Shown here: positions 36,233-44,744 of the stretch, one piece after another
Numbering within the stretch: the first letter of the stretch is position 1
Layout: each line of letters starts with the position of its first letter
Origin: Salegentibacter salinarum
GTDB taxonomy: Bacteria; Bacteroidota; Bacteroidia; Flavobacteriales; Flavobacteriaceae
NCBI RefSeq assembly: GCF_900168115.1
Contig: NZ_FUZC01000007.1
Span: 62,001-126,000, forward strand
DNA length: 64,000 bases
Direction: 5' to 3'
Made by a program: the position numbers and the translations under genes
Notes under the pieces: model-generated
Told to the model about the DNA's origin: nothing
Database searches by the model: none
The model's input: only the letters and a program-made list of their open reading frames with translations

Positions 36233-36589
36233 TTAAGCCACTAATACTTTTGGAGGAGGGTAATTTTTTAAAAAGTAAATAGAAATCACCGTAGGATTTA
36301 AATATCCAAAATCCAGGTGATTATTTACTTTTTGCGGTTCGGGTAAGCTGATTTTAGAAAGATGAAAGGGTGAATTACACAAGGCATCTGAACTAATAAT
36401 CAATATTGAAGATTCTTGTGAATAAGTATCAGTAGAACCCAAGGGGTGTATTTTTTTCTTACAGAAAGGATTTACCAATGCGATTTCTTCGGTATCTAAA
36501 ATGCTATTCAACACTTTCGCATCGAGCATTAGGAATTTTCCGAAGAAAACCACGGCAAGAAAAATCGCTATGTAAGATTTTAATTGCAT
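36233..36589 (-). CDS. Hypothetical protein with one N-terminal membrane segment
   Basis: The 118-residue protein opens with a hydrophobic segment (SYIAIFLAVVFFGKFLML) that could be a signal anchor or uncleaved signal. The rest is polar, with two separate Cys (PFCKKK and ALCNSPF). I do not recognise a family. Its start codon overlaps the stop of the acetolactate-decarboxylase-like gene (TAATG), which implies coupled translation and a related role. It ends in a prominent proline pair (NYPPPKVLVA). A surface or periplasmic location facing outward is probable. Confidence 0.7.
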   Translation of the reverse strand: MQLKSYIAIFLAVVFFGKFLMLDAKVLNSILDTEEIALVNPFCKKKIHPLGSTDTYSQESSILIISSDALCNSPFHLSKISLPEPQKVNNHLDFGYLNPTVISIYFLKNYPPPKVLVA

Positions 36590-37287
36590 TATTCCGGTAG
36601 GTATAGTTTTAAATTCTTTGGATCGAAATCAACCTGATCCAAATGACCCATTTCTTTTTGATCTTCTGTAATTAAATGAAGATGTATAAAAGTATCGTGA
36701 TGGGTGAAAATGGCCTGATGTTTTCGAGAGAAAAAACCAAGTATTTCTACCTTTTTATCGGTCAGGTTATAATTTGTAAGTCCTTCGTGAGCTTCTTTTG
36801 GAGAGCTAACCTTACTGCCTTTTGGCAAGTTTACAATATGAATATCTGCTGAATTAATTTTTCCTTTAAGTCGAAAAGGGAAAGCTTCATGATTCTTAGG
36901 GGTCAATTTATCCAGGAAATCCTCTAAACTTTTCAACGAAGTGACCGAACTGGGAAGTGATACTGATTTCCATTTTGAAACTTCAGCATAAACAAAAAAC
37001 GGTGCTTTTACAGATTCGATTTCTTCAACTTGCATTGAATTTTCATCCCCCACTGAAGAATTATAAATGATTCCATCTAAAAGCAGCAATTCACCCCTAA
37101 GGAATTCTATGGGCCCAAGTCCATAAACACCTTTATTTGCCAAAGAATCTAAAGAAATGCTACCTCCAAGTTCTCCTTTCATCATCACATTTTTCATTGC
37201 ACCGGCAACATTCACACTGCTATTTTGAGCAAGAGCAGAAAAGCCTATAAGAAGGCTAAAAAGAAAGAAAGTTTTTTGTATTCCCAT
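36589..37287 (-). CDS. Secreted alpha-acetolactate decarboxylase family protein
   Basis: The 232-residue protein has a signal peptide (KTFFLFSLLIGFSALAQ) and the AlsD/BudA fold. EFLRGELLLLDGIIY carries the early Glu, FPFRLKGK the Arg, and IHLHLITEDQKEMGHLDQ the three zinc His (H-x-H and GH). All residues expected for activity are present. The usual enzymes are cytosolic and make acetoin, so export is odd and the real substrate may differ. Start ATG 37287 is preferred: the in-frame TTG at 37296 lies inside the -7 box. The transcript would be leaderless or nearly so. It is controlled by the 37324 palindrome. Confidence 0.8.
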   Translation of the reverse strand: MGIQKTFFLFSLLIGFSALAQNSSVNVAGAMKNVMMKGELGGSISLDSLANKGVYGLGPIEFLRGELLLLDGIIYNSSVGDENSMQVEEIESVKAPFFVYAEVSKWKSVSLPSSVTSLKSLEDFLDKLTPKNHEAFPFRLKGKINSADIHIVNLPKGSKVSSPKEAHEGLTNYNLTDKKVEILGFFSRKHQAIFTHHDTFIHLHLITEDQKEMGHLDQVDFDPKNLKLYLPE

Positions 37288-37293
37288 TTGCGG

Positions 37294-37337
37294 CAAATAT
37301 AATTAGAACAATTTAAAGTTAGCGTAACTAATGTTAC
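37294..37337 (-). promoter_or_regulatory. GTAAC-N4-GTTAC operator and -7 box, minus-strand operon
   Basis: GTAACTAATGTTAC (37324-37337) is followed on the minus strand after 22 nt by TATATTTG (37301-37294), a perfect -7 box. The ATG at 37287 lies only 6 nt past it. Confidence 0.75.
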
Positions 37338-37355
37338 AAAGCCCTTTTTAGCAAA

Positions 37356-37399
37356 GTAACGCATGTTACTGTGGCAGGCCGGAAGATTCAGGACATTTG
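37356..37399 (+). promoter_or_regulatory. GTAAC-N4-GTTAC operator and -7 box, porin-MFS operon
   Basis: GTAACGCATGTTAC (37356-37369) is followed after 22 nt by GACATTTG (37392-37399), which keeps the TTTG half of the -7 box. It overlaps an in-frame ATG at 37363 that therefore cannot be the gene start. Confidence 0.72.
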
Positions 37400-37425
37400 C
37401 ATTCCGAATCTATAAATTTAATTAT

Positions 37426-38796
37426 TTGAAAAGCTTACAACTACCTACTTTTCTGTTTATTTTCCTTCTTAATCTCCATCTTTCTGCTCAGAATAAAGAG
37501 ATAGTGAAGGAGGATGAACCTAAACTCAAAGACGACTTTACCGAGGGTCATTTCCACGGCCATATTCGTAATTTTTATATGAACACGATAAACCGGGGTG
37601 AGCTAAAAGATTATTATACCAACGCCACTGGCGGGGCTGTCAGTTTTACAACTGGAAATTTTAAAGGTTTTCAATTTGGGGTAAAAGGGATATTTACGTA
37701 CAGAACTTTTGGTAGTGATTTGGGAGTTAGAGATGCGGTTACAGGAAAAAATGCCAAATGGGAATATGAACTTTACGATGTCTTGAACAAAGGAAATTTT
37801 CAGGATCTCAACGGGCTGCAAGGGCTGTTTATTCGCTATCGATTTGGAAATTCATATATAAGTTATGGAAAACTAGAAACCGAGTTTTCTCCGCTTTTAA
37901 ACAATAGTAATGGCCGAATGAAACCTTTTGCACATCGTGGTGCCTGGTCACATTTAAATATAAGTGAAAATCACCAACTAAACTTAGGTTGGTTAGATGG
38001 TGTTTCTCCTCGCTCAACTACAGGATGGTTTGCTATGGATGAAGCAATTGGGCTTTTTTATAATGGTTTTCAGCCGAATGGAGAGGTAGCAGTCTACCGC
38101 GAGATTTACTCTACTACCGGAATTGGAATATTAAATTACCATTTTAGAAAAGATAATTTTCAGATGAATTTTTATGATTTTTATCTTGATAAGGTAATGA
38201 ATACAATTTGGACGGAACTTGGGTACGATTTAGCGGATTTCAATTTGGGATTTCAATATGTTTACCAAAATCCTTTATCTTATTCTGAAGATCTTGCATC
38301 CGTGAATCGCTATGTGCAACCCTATGAAAACGGGCAGGTTTTGAGTTCGCAGCTGAGTTGGAAAAAAACAAGGTTTAATGTAGCTTTTGCATATACCCAC
38401 GCATTTGATTCGGGCCGATTTTTATTTCCTAAAGAACTAGGGAGAGATCGCTTTTTTACTTCCATTCCAAGATCGCGGCTGGAAGGTTTAGGAAATACTG
38501 ATGTGTTTACCATTAAAGCCGAATATCATCTGCCAAAACCAAATTTGCATTTTGGCCTTGAGATGCAACAATTGGATGGCCCGGAAACCGGAAAGCTTAA
38601 GTTTAATAAGTATAATATAGATGAATCTTTCCAGGTAAACAGCCATTTAAGTTATCAAGCTCACGGGTTTTTGGAGGGATTGAGTTTTGATATTTTATGG
38701 ATATTTAGAGAGAATCAAAACCACACCGATGCGCAAAGTATTTTTAATAAAAGTAATTTTAATCAATTGAATTTTGTGACGAATTTTAATTTTTAA
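37426..38796 (+). CDS. OprD-like outer-membrane porin
   Basis: From the TTG at 37426 the 456-residue protein begins with a clear signal peptide (KSLQLPTFLFIFLLNLHLSAQ). It continues with amphipathic strands and aromatic turns typical of a large barrel (GHIRNFYMNT, GLFIRYRFGNSYISYGKL, FNQLNFVTNFNF at the end). The opening and length fit an OprD-type specific porin; other porin classes are possible. An upstream in-frame ATG at 37363 lies inside the operator and before the likely transcription start. The MFS gene follows by 15 bp, so a porin-permease uptake or efflux route for one small anion is likely. Confidence 0.7.
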   Translation: MKSLQLPTFLFIFLLNLHLSAQNKEIVKEDEPKLKDDFTEGHFHGHIRNFYMNTINRGELKDYYTNATGGAVSFTTGNFKGFQFGVKGIFTYRTFGSDLGVRDAVTGKNAKWEYELYDVLNKGNFQDLNGLQGLFIRYRFGNSYISYGKLETEFSPLLNNSNGRMKPFAHRGAWSHLNISENHQLNLGWLDGVSPRSTTGWFAMDEAIGLFYNGFQPNGEVAVYREIYSTTGIGILNYHFRKDNFQMNFYDFYLDKVMNTIWTELGYDLADFNLGFQYVYQNPLSYSEDLASVNRYVQPYENGQVLSSQLSWKKTRFNVAFAYTHAFDSGRFLFPKELGRDRFFTSIPRSRLEGLGNTDVFTIKAEYHLPKPNLHFGLEMQQLDGPETGKLKFNKYNIDESFQVNSHLSYQAHGFLEGLSFDILWIFRENQNHTDAQSIFNKSNFNQLNFVTNFNF

Positions 38797-38811
38797 AATT
38801 AAAAACCAAAT

Positions 38812-40050
38812 ATGAATGATATAAAATTAGGTCTAAAAGAAAACTGGAAGCAATTTAGCTTATTGGTTCTTGTTAATGCCTTTGTTGGTGGTATGGTTGG
38901 TTTAGAACGCAGTATTCTGCCGGAGATTGCCGAAAAGGAATTTGGCATAGCAGCAACCAGTGCTATTTTATCTTTCATTGTGGTTTTTGGTGTGGTAAAG
39001 GCGATTACTAATTATTACGCCGGTGCATTGGCCAACAGGTTTGGAAGAAAGAATCTTTTAGTACTGGGATGGATTTTTGCTATTCCAATTCCGTTTATCC
39101 TGATTTATGCTGAAAACTGGAACTGGATTATTGTTGCAAATGTTTTGCTGGGTATTAACCAGGGGCTTGCCTGGAGTAGTACAGTGGTGATGAAAATTGA
39201 TCTAGTAGGGGAAAAGCAGCGTGGTTTTGCCATGGGATTAAATGAATTTGCCGGCTACTTTGCCGTAGCGGTGGTAGCTTTTTTGACCGGGTGGATCGCT
39301 TCAGAATATGGGGTTAGGCCTTATCCGTTTTACCTGGGAATTGTACTTATGATCCTGGGATTACTTTTTAGTATTTTCTTTATAAAAGATACCCGGCATC
39401 ACGTGGCAAAAGAAGAGGGCAGCAGCGGCATGTCCCGTTTAAAAAATATTTTCTGGGATACTACCTGGAAAGATAAAAACCTTGGTTCTGTAAGTCAGGC
39501 GGGTTTGATTAATAATCTTAACGACGGGATGGCCTGGGGTTTATTTCCTATTTTACTTTCCGGAAAAGGATTTAACCTTGAACAAATAGGAATTGTAACT
39601 GCACTATATCCTGCAGTTTGGGGAATAGGCCAATTATTTACGGGAAAAATGGCAGATATTTTTAGTAAGAAAGATATGCTTTTTATCGGGATGCTTTTAC
39701 AGGCAATAATGTTGGTGATTTTAATTTGGGCTGAAACGATGACGCATTTTGTAATACTATCTTCTTTACTCGGTTGGGGAACAGCTATGGTTTATCCCAC
39801 TTTCCTGGCAACTATTGCCGATAATACCCATCCACAAGACAGGGCAAAAAGTATTGGTATCTTCAGGCTTTGGCGAGATATGGGTTATGCCATTGGAGCA
39901 GTGCTCACAGGGGTGATTGCCGATTTGGTTAATATAGAAGCCGCCATTATGCTCATTGGCATTCTTACTTTAATTTCTGCAATTATTATTCTTTTCAGAA
40001 TGGATTATAAAGATAATAAAGCACTGAAATTATTAAAACTTAAGAATTAG
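38812..40050 (+). CDS. MFS transporter
   Basis: The 412-residue permease has twelve helices with the conserved loop 2-3 motif ANRFGRKNLLVLG and the domain-linker gap near residue 200. The loop between helices 8 and 9 repeats it as GKMADIFSKKDML. The family cannot be narrowed from motifs alone. It follows the porin gene by 15 bp and is in the regulon of the 37356 operator. This suggests transport of a compound tied to sulfur or anaerobic metabolism. No signal of truncation is seen. Confidence 0.88.
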   Translation: MNDIKLGLKENWKQFSLLVLVNAFVGGMVGLERSILPEIAEKEFGIAATSAILSFIVVFGVVKAITNYYAGALANRFGRKNLLVLGWIFAIPIPFILIYAENWNWIIVANVLLGINQGLAWSSTVVMKIDLVGEKQRGFAMGLNEFAGYFAVAVVAFLTGWIASEYGVRPYPFYLGIVLMILGLLFSIFFIKDTRHHVAKEEGSSGMSRLKNIFWDTTWKDKNLGSVSQAGLINNLNDGMAWGLFPILLSGKGFNLEQIGIVTALYPAVWGIGQLFTGKMADIFSKKDMLFIGMLLQAIMLVILIWAETMTHFVILSSLLGWGTAMVYPTFLATIADNTHPQDRAKSIGIFRLWRDMGYAIGAVLTGVIADLVNIEAAIMLIGILTLISAIIILFRMDYKDNKALKLLKLKN

Positions 40051-40109
40051 CCTTTAATAGCGGATAGGTTTATTTATATAGTTAACCAATAATTACATAT
40101 CGAAAAGAA

Positions 40110-41026
40110 TTGAATAATACCTCTGAGCGATTATTCGAGAAGAATGCAATGCTGGAAAAAGCGCGGCCTTTGCCTATAATTGCTTTGCAAAAAATGAAGG
40201 AAGTTCTTAGTATAGAATGGACTTACAATTCAAACAGCATAGAAGATCATACCTTAAGTCTGCTCGAAACACAAATGGTTTTGCAGGAAGGAATAACATA
40301 AAAGGGAAGTCGCTTCGGGAGCATTTTGAAGCCAAAAATCACGAAACTGTATAAGATTATTTATATACTTTGGTGAAACCAAAGTACTATTTAAATAGTA
40401 AAGACATTTTAAAGCTTCAAGAACTGGTTTTATGAAGTATCGAAAATGATTTTGCCGGCAGGATACGAAACTCAGGCGTTAGAAGGGGCGCGGCAATTTG
40501 TTCCTCCCAATGCACAAAAGGTTTCCGGTTTGTATGGTGAGTTGGTAGATTTTACGTATAAAAATCCGCTGCTGCTAAATGATATAGAATTAGCAATGGT
40601 TTTTCATCATAAATTTGTCTGGATACATCCATTTTTTGATGGAAATGGAAGAACGGTAGTTTAGCGATGAATCTTATTTTAATGAAAGAAGGTTTTCCGC
40701 CGGCCCTATTTTTACGCAACGATCGTAAGAAATATTATGCAGCTTTAAATGCGGCCAATAAAGGTAATTATTCAAAATCAGGTTTATTAATGTGCCAGGC
40801 TTTAGAGCGCACCATAAGCATTTATATTTGAGCCTTACCGGATAATGATGCTAATTATACTGAAATTTCTAATTTGGTAGAGGAGGAGCAATTACCCCAT
40901 GGCCAGGAATATATCAGTTTACTGGCCCGGCAGGGAAAAATTGATGCTTATAAAGAAGGCAGAAACTGGGTTACTACTAAGAAAGCCATTGAAGACTATA
41001 TTGAAAAAAGACAACGGAAACGTTGA
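40110..41026 (+). pseudogene. Fic family protein pseudogene
   Basis: Fragments in several frames rebuild a Fic/DOC protein. The N-terminal region has EWTYNSNSIEDHTLSLLETQMVL with a stop at 40299-40301. A middle part contains HPFFDGNGRT (about 40628-40657), the intact AMPylation motif, soon followed by a stop. A C-terminal region, from NLILMKEGFPPALFLRNDR to a winged-helix tail ending at 41026, also has an internal TGA near 40831. At least four stops or frameshifts make it dead. It lies between the MFS gene and a convergent aldo/keto reductase gene. Confidence 0.8.
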
Positions 41027-41094
41027 AATGTAAAACTTAAATTAAAAGCCACGAATTCACTGATTTTATTCTCAGTGATTTCGTGGCTATAAAT

Positions 41095-42087
41095 TTATGC
41101 AGGAACTTCGGCTTTCTCTTCAATTAATTTTTCCTTTTTTAAATCTGACCAGAATTCTGCCGGAATTTTTTCTTCCAGGGCTTTTATATTTTCCTGCACC
41201 TGTTCAGGTTTACTGGCTCCGGCCAATACCGTGCCCGCCACTTTCGGTGCTAAGGAAAACTGAAGTGATGCAGCAACAAGATTTACTTTATGTTTTTCAG
41301 CAATTTTCAGGATATTTTTATAACGTTCTGAAATATCATCCGGCATTTCCCCGGCATAATTATAACGCTTTTGCCCGGCAAGCAATCCTGCATTAAAAGG
41401 TGCGGCATTTATCAGTGTCGCTTCGCTTTTTTCTATAGCCGGTAATAAACGTTCTAAAGCATCTTTATGGTGAACCAAAGAATACTGAATAGCAGAAAGG
41501 AAAACATCGGGTTTTGAAACTTCAAGGAGTTTTAAAATAGGATCTAAAGTATTTACGCCCATTCCCCAGGCTTTAATAAGACCTTCTTCTTTCATTCTTT
41601 GTAACTCTGGAATGGCGCCCGTTCTGGCAACTTCAAAATGATCTTCCCAGGTAGTTCCTTCTTCATAATCATCGTTATGATCGGGAGAAAGATCGTGGAT
41701 AAAAGCATAATCTATACTTTCTACACCTAAACGCTGTAAACTATCTTCTATAGAGCGGCGTACAGCTTCAGCAGAATAATCATATTTATAATCAAAAGGT
41801 GCAGGATTATTCCACATTGTTTCGGGTACATTTTTCGTAGCTTTTAAAACCCGACCTACTTTGGTAGAAAGCACGTAGTCTTCCCGTTTTTTATTATGCA
41901 GAAAATGTCCAAACCTTCTTTCGCTTAAGCCTAACCCATACCAGGGCGAGGTATCATAATATCGTACTCCCGCTTCCCAGGCTCCTTCCAGGGTTTTTTC
42001 GGCTTCAGCATCACTTAATGGTTTAAATCCGTTTCCAATGGCGACTCCGCCTAAACCGAATTTACGTTGTAATTTAAACTGACTCAT
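41095..42087 (-). CDS. Aldo/keto reductase
   Basis: The 330-residue NADPH-dependent TIM-barrel enzyme shows GVRYYDTSPWYGLGLSERRFG (Asp and Tyr of the catalytic tetrad), STKVGR (Lys) and YAFIHDLSPDH (His). It ends in AGTVLAGASKPEQVQENI, which binds the cofactor phosphate. The pattern is closest to the pyridoxal 4-dehydrogenase or L-fucose dehydrogenase-like subgroup. The substrate is not known. It stands alone; a Crp-type operator at 42244 lies upstream but faces the other way. Confidence 0.92.
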   Translation of the reverse strand: MSQFKLQRKFGLGGVAIGNGFKPLSDAEAEKTLEGAWEAGVRYYDTSPWYGLGLSERRFGHFLHNKKREDYVLSTKVGRVLKATKNVPETMWNNPAPFDYKYDYSAEAVRRSIEDSLQRLGVESIDYAFIHDLSPDHNDDYEEGTTWEDHFEVARTGAIPELQRMKEEGLIKAWGMGVNTLDPILKLLEVSKPDVFLSAIQYSLVHHKDALERLLPAIEKSEATLINAAPFNAGLLAGQKRYNYAGEMPDDISERYKNILKIAEKHKVNLVAASLQFSLAPKVAGTVLAGASKPEQVQENIKALEEKIPAEFWSDLKKEKLIEEKAEVPA

Positions 42088-42243
42088 AATTTTATTGTTT
42101 TATATGTTGATTTCTGATCATTTTCAGTATTAAAATTAAATAGAAAAGCCTGAAGTTTCCGCCATTTAACAAAGACTAACATTTTATGCCCGGGCAATGT
42201 TAAGAAGCACTTAAATAAAGAAAGCGGATAGGTTTTTAATACT

Positions 42244-42287
42244 GTAACAAAAGTTACTGCCCTAAATGTAGGATTATTATATTTTTG
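42244..42287 (+). promoter_or_regulatory. GTAAC-N4-GTTAC operator and -7 box, desaturase-PDO operon
   Basis: GTAACAAAAGTTAC (42244-42257) is followed after exactly 22 nt by TATTTTTG (42280-42287), a TAnnTTTG -7 box. The TTG start codon is 23 bp further on. Confidence 0.75.
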
Positions 42288-42310
42288 CCTTGTAAAACTT
42301 ACTAAACCGG

Positions 42311-43225
42311 TTGGAAAAGTATTTAAATATAATTGCAGATTCTTTTAGCGGGTATTTTAATTACCTCGTTAATGAAATTAGCAATCCGTCGTGGACCAAT
42401 TATTTTTATTGGTTAATTGGTTTGTCACTGTTGGTTTGGATATTGGAAATTATAATCCCCTGGAGAAAGGCACAAAAGATATTTCGAAAGGATTTCTGGC
42501 TGGATACGTTCTATATTTTATTTAATTTTTTCCTGTTTTCGCTGGTTGGTTATAACGCGATTTCAAATGTGGCCGTAGAATTGTTCAATGACTTTCTTGG
42601 TTTATTTGGAATCACGAATATTGTGGCTATTGAAGTTCAAAATTTTCCAATTTGGGTGCAACTGCTAATAATGTTTGTTATAGCCGATTTTATCCAGTGG
42701 AATGTTCATCGGCAATTGCACAAGCAACCGTGGCTGTGGGAATTTCACAAAGTACACCACAGCGTTAAGGAAATGGGTTTTGCCGCACAATTCAGGTTTC
42801 ATTTTATGGAAACTATTGTTTATAAAACCGTGCAGTACATTCCACTGGCAATGATAGGTTTCGGAATCCAGGAATTTTTTGTGGTGCATATGTTTGCAGT
42901 TTTTATCGGGCATTTAAACCACGCGAATGTGGGCTGGAATTATGGTGTTTTTGGATATCTGTTGAATAATCCTAAAATGCATATCTGGCATCATTCTAAG
43001 GCACTGCCTGAAGACAGACCTTACGGAATGAATTTCGGCTTGAGCCTGAGTATTTGGGATTATTTGTTCGGCACAGCTTATATTCCGCAGGAAGGAAAAG
43101 ATATAGAATTAGGTTTTGAAGGAGACGAAGATTTTCCTAAAGATTTTAAAAATCAAATGGTGTTTCCATTTCGAAAAAAGAACGCACAAAAAACAGTTTA
43201 TAATTTAAAAGAGTCAAAAAAATGA
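42311..43225 (+). CDS. Sterol desaturase/fatty acid hydroxylase family membrane protein
   Basis: The 304-residue protein has four or so membrane helices and the eight-histidine di-iron motif set: HRQLHK, HKVHHS, HLNHAN and HIWHHS. These oxygen-using enzymes hydroxylate or desaturate lipids. The start is a TTG at 42311, as no ATG precedes the first helices; it lies at a normal distance from the -7 box. The stop overlaps the next ATG by four bases (ATGA), so it is translationally coupled to a persulfide dioxygenase-rhodanese. The substrate is unknown, and a link to sulfur lipids is speculation. Confidence 0.85.
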   Translation: MEKYLNIIADSFSGYFNYLVNEISNPSWTNYFYWLIGLSLLVWILEIIIPWRKAQKIFRKDFWLDTFYILFNFFLFSLVGYNAISNVAVELFNDFLGLFGITNIVAIEVQNFPIWVQLLIMFVIADFIQWNVHRQLHKQPWLWEFHKVHHSVKEMGFAAQFRFHFMETIVYKTVQYIPLAMIGFGIQEFFVVHMFAVFIGHLNHANVGWNYGVFGYLLNNPKMHIWHHSKALPEDRPYGMNFGLSLSIWDYLFGTAYIPQEGKDIELGFEGDEDFPKDFKNQMVFPFRKKNAQKTVYNLKESKK

Positions 43226-44562
43226 AAATAAAACAATTTAAAGACGATCCTTTAGCGCATTATTCTTACGCACTGGTAAGTAATGGAGAAATGGCTTTGG
43301 TAGATCCAAGCCGTAATCCAATGCAATACTATAAATATGCCGAAGAAAATAATGCTAAATTAGTAGCGGTATTTGAAACTCACCCGCACGCCGATTTTGT
43401 AAGTGGACATTTGCAAATTCAGCAGGAGACTGGGTCAACCATTTATATTAGTAAAAAAGTTGGCGTTGAATATACGCATACTCCTTTTGATGAAGGCGAT
43501 GAGGTAAAGATTGGAAATGCCAGTATCAAAGCGATACACACTCCAGGTCACTCACCAGATAGCTTAACATTTATAGCTGAAGAAAATGGTGAAACCATAA
43601 TGTTTAGTGGAGATACACTTTTTATCGGCGATGTTGGAAGGCCAGATTTACGTGAAAAAGCCGGGAATATGAAGGCTAAACGTGTAGAATTGGCAAAGCA
43701 GATGTATAAAACTATGCAAACCAAATTTAACGATTTGCCAGATGATACCATAATCTATCCGGCTCACGGTGCAGGTTCCCTTTGTGGAAAAAATATGAGT
43801 GATGCCTCTTCCAGTACATTAGGAAATGAACGCCAGGGGAACTGGGCTTTTAAAGATCAAACTGAAGAAGAGTTTGTAAAAGAAATTCTAAAAGACCAGC
43901 CCTTTATTCCTTCATATTTTGGTTTTAGTGTAGAGTTAAACCGAAAAGGAGCTATAAATGTTCAAAAAGCGAAATATGAAGTTCCGGTGAAACTCTATGT
44001 AGATTCTGTAAAAAAAGAAGGAATTACTGTGGTAGATACACGTGACGGGGATGCTTACAAAAAAGGACATTTACCGAATAGTATTAATATTATGGCACGT
44101 TCAGAAAGTGATAAATTTGAAACCTGGTTAGGTGCTATTATTGAGCCGGAAGAGGAATTCTACTTGGTAGCTGAAGGTGTAGATCAAATTGATGAGTTGC
44201 TGGAAAGAACTGCGAAAATCGGTTATGAAAAGCAAATGAAAGGTGTGGTAACTTTATCTGAAAAAGTTTCAAAATCTTCAGATGAGTTTAATTTGGAAGA
44301 TTTTAAAGCGAATAAAGATAAGTATACGATTGTTGATATTAGAAATGAAAGCGAGATTGCTGAAGGAAAGATTTTTGACGATGCTAAGGCAATTCCGTTG
44401 AATGAGCTTAGAAACCGTGCAGATGAATTGCCAGATGATAAACCGTTTATGGTACATTGTGCCGGTGGATATCGTTCTGCAGCAGGAAGTAGTATTCTTG
44501 AGAATAAATTTAAGAATACCAAAGTTTATGATCTAAGTGAAGCGATTAAAGAGTTTTCATAA
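43222..44562 (+). CDS. Persulfide dioxygenase-rhodanese fusion (MBL-rhodanese)
   Basis: The 446-residue protein has an N-terminal metallo-beta-lactamase domain of the ETHE1/PDO type. Iron ligands are H54 (in ETHPHADF), H110 (HTPGHSPDS) and D131 (FSGDTLF). The HxHxDF variant is usual in this group. Two rhodanese domains follow, at about 255-345 and 355-446. The first lacks the catalytic Cys (FYLVAEGVDQ). The second keeps it in VHCAGGYRS (C413). The enzyme should oxidise glutathione or other persulfide to sulfite and pass on sulfane sulfur. It is cytosolic, and is the second gene of an operon under the 42244 operator. Confidence 0.92.
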   Translation: MKIKQFKDDPLAHYSYALVSNGEMALVDPSRNPMQYYKYAEENNAKLVAVFETHPHADFVSGHLQIQQETGSTIYISKKVGVEYTHTPFDEGDEVKIGNASIKAIHTPGHSPDSLTFIAEENGETIMFSGDTLFIGDVGRPDLREKAGNMKAKRVELAKQMYKTMQTKFNDLPDDTIIYPAHGAGSLCGKNMSDASSSTLGNERQGNWAFKDQTEEEFVKEILKDQPFIPSYFGFSVELNRKGAINVQKAKYEVPVKLYVDSVKKEGITVVDTRDGDAYKKGHLPNSINIMARSESDKFETWLGAIIEPEEEFYLVAEGVDQIDELLERTAKIGYEKQMKGVVTLSEKVSKSSDEFNLEDFKANKDKYTIVDIRNESEIAEGKIFDDAKAIPLNELRNRADELPDDKPFMVHCAGGYRSAAGSSILENKFKNTKVYDLSEAIKEFS

Positions 44563-44584
44563 ATATACAATCACATTTATAACC

Positions 44585-44621
44585 AGCCCTGTAGATATTT
44601 AAATCCGCAGGGCTTTTTTTG
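44585..44621 (+). terminator. Intrinsic terminator after the PDO-rhodanese operon
   Basis: AGCCCTG (44585-44591) pairs with CAGGGCT (44608-44614), followed by a run of seven T. Confidence 0.9.
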
Positions 44622-44744
44622 TATTTAATTGTAAACTCATTTGCCTGATACAAAATCTAAATCTTAAAAACTCATAAGTAATTGCTACAAACTTTTTCTA
44701 TATTTACAACACAAGCTTCAAATTAGATTTGAAAACTACGAAAT

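Noticed and set aside
37363-37425. In-frame ATG at 37363 as start of the porin gene
   Set aside because: It lies inside the GTAACGCATGTTAC operator and upstream of the -7 box, so it cannot be transcribed from that promoter. The TTG at 37426 opens a good signal peptide.
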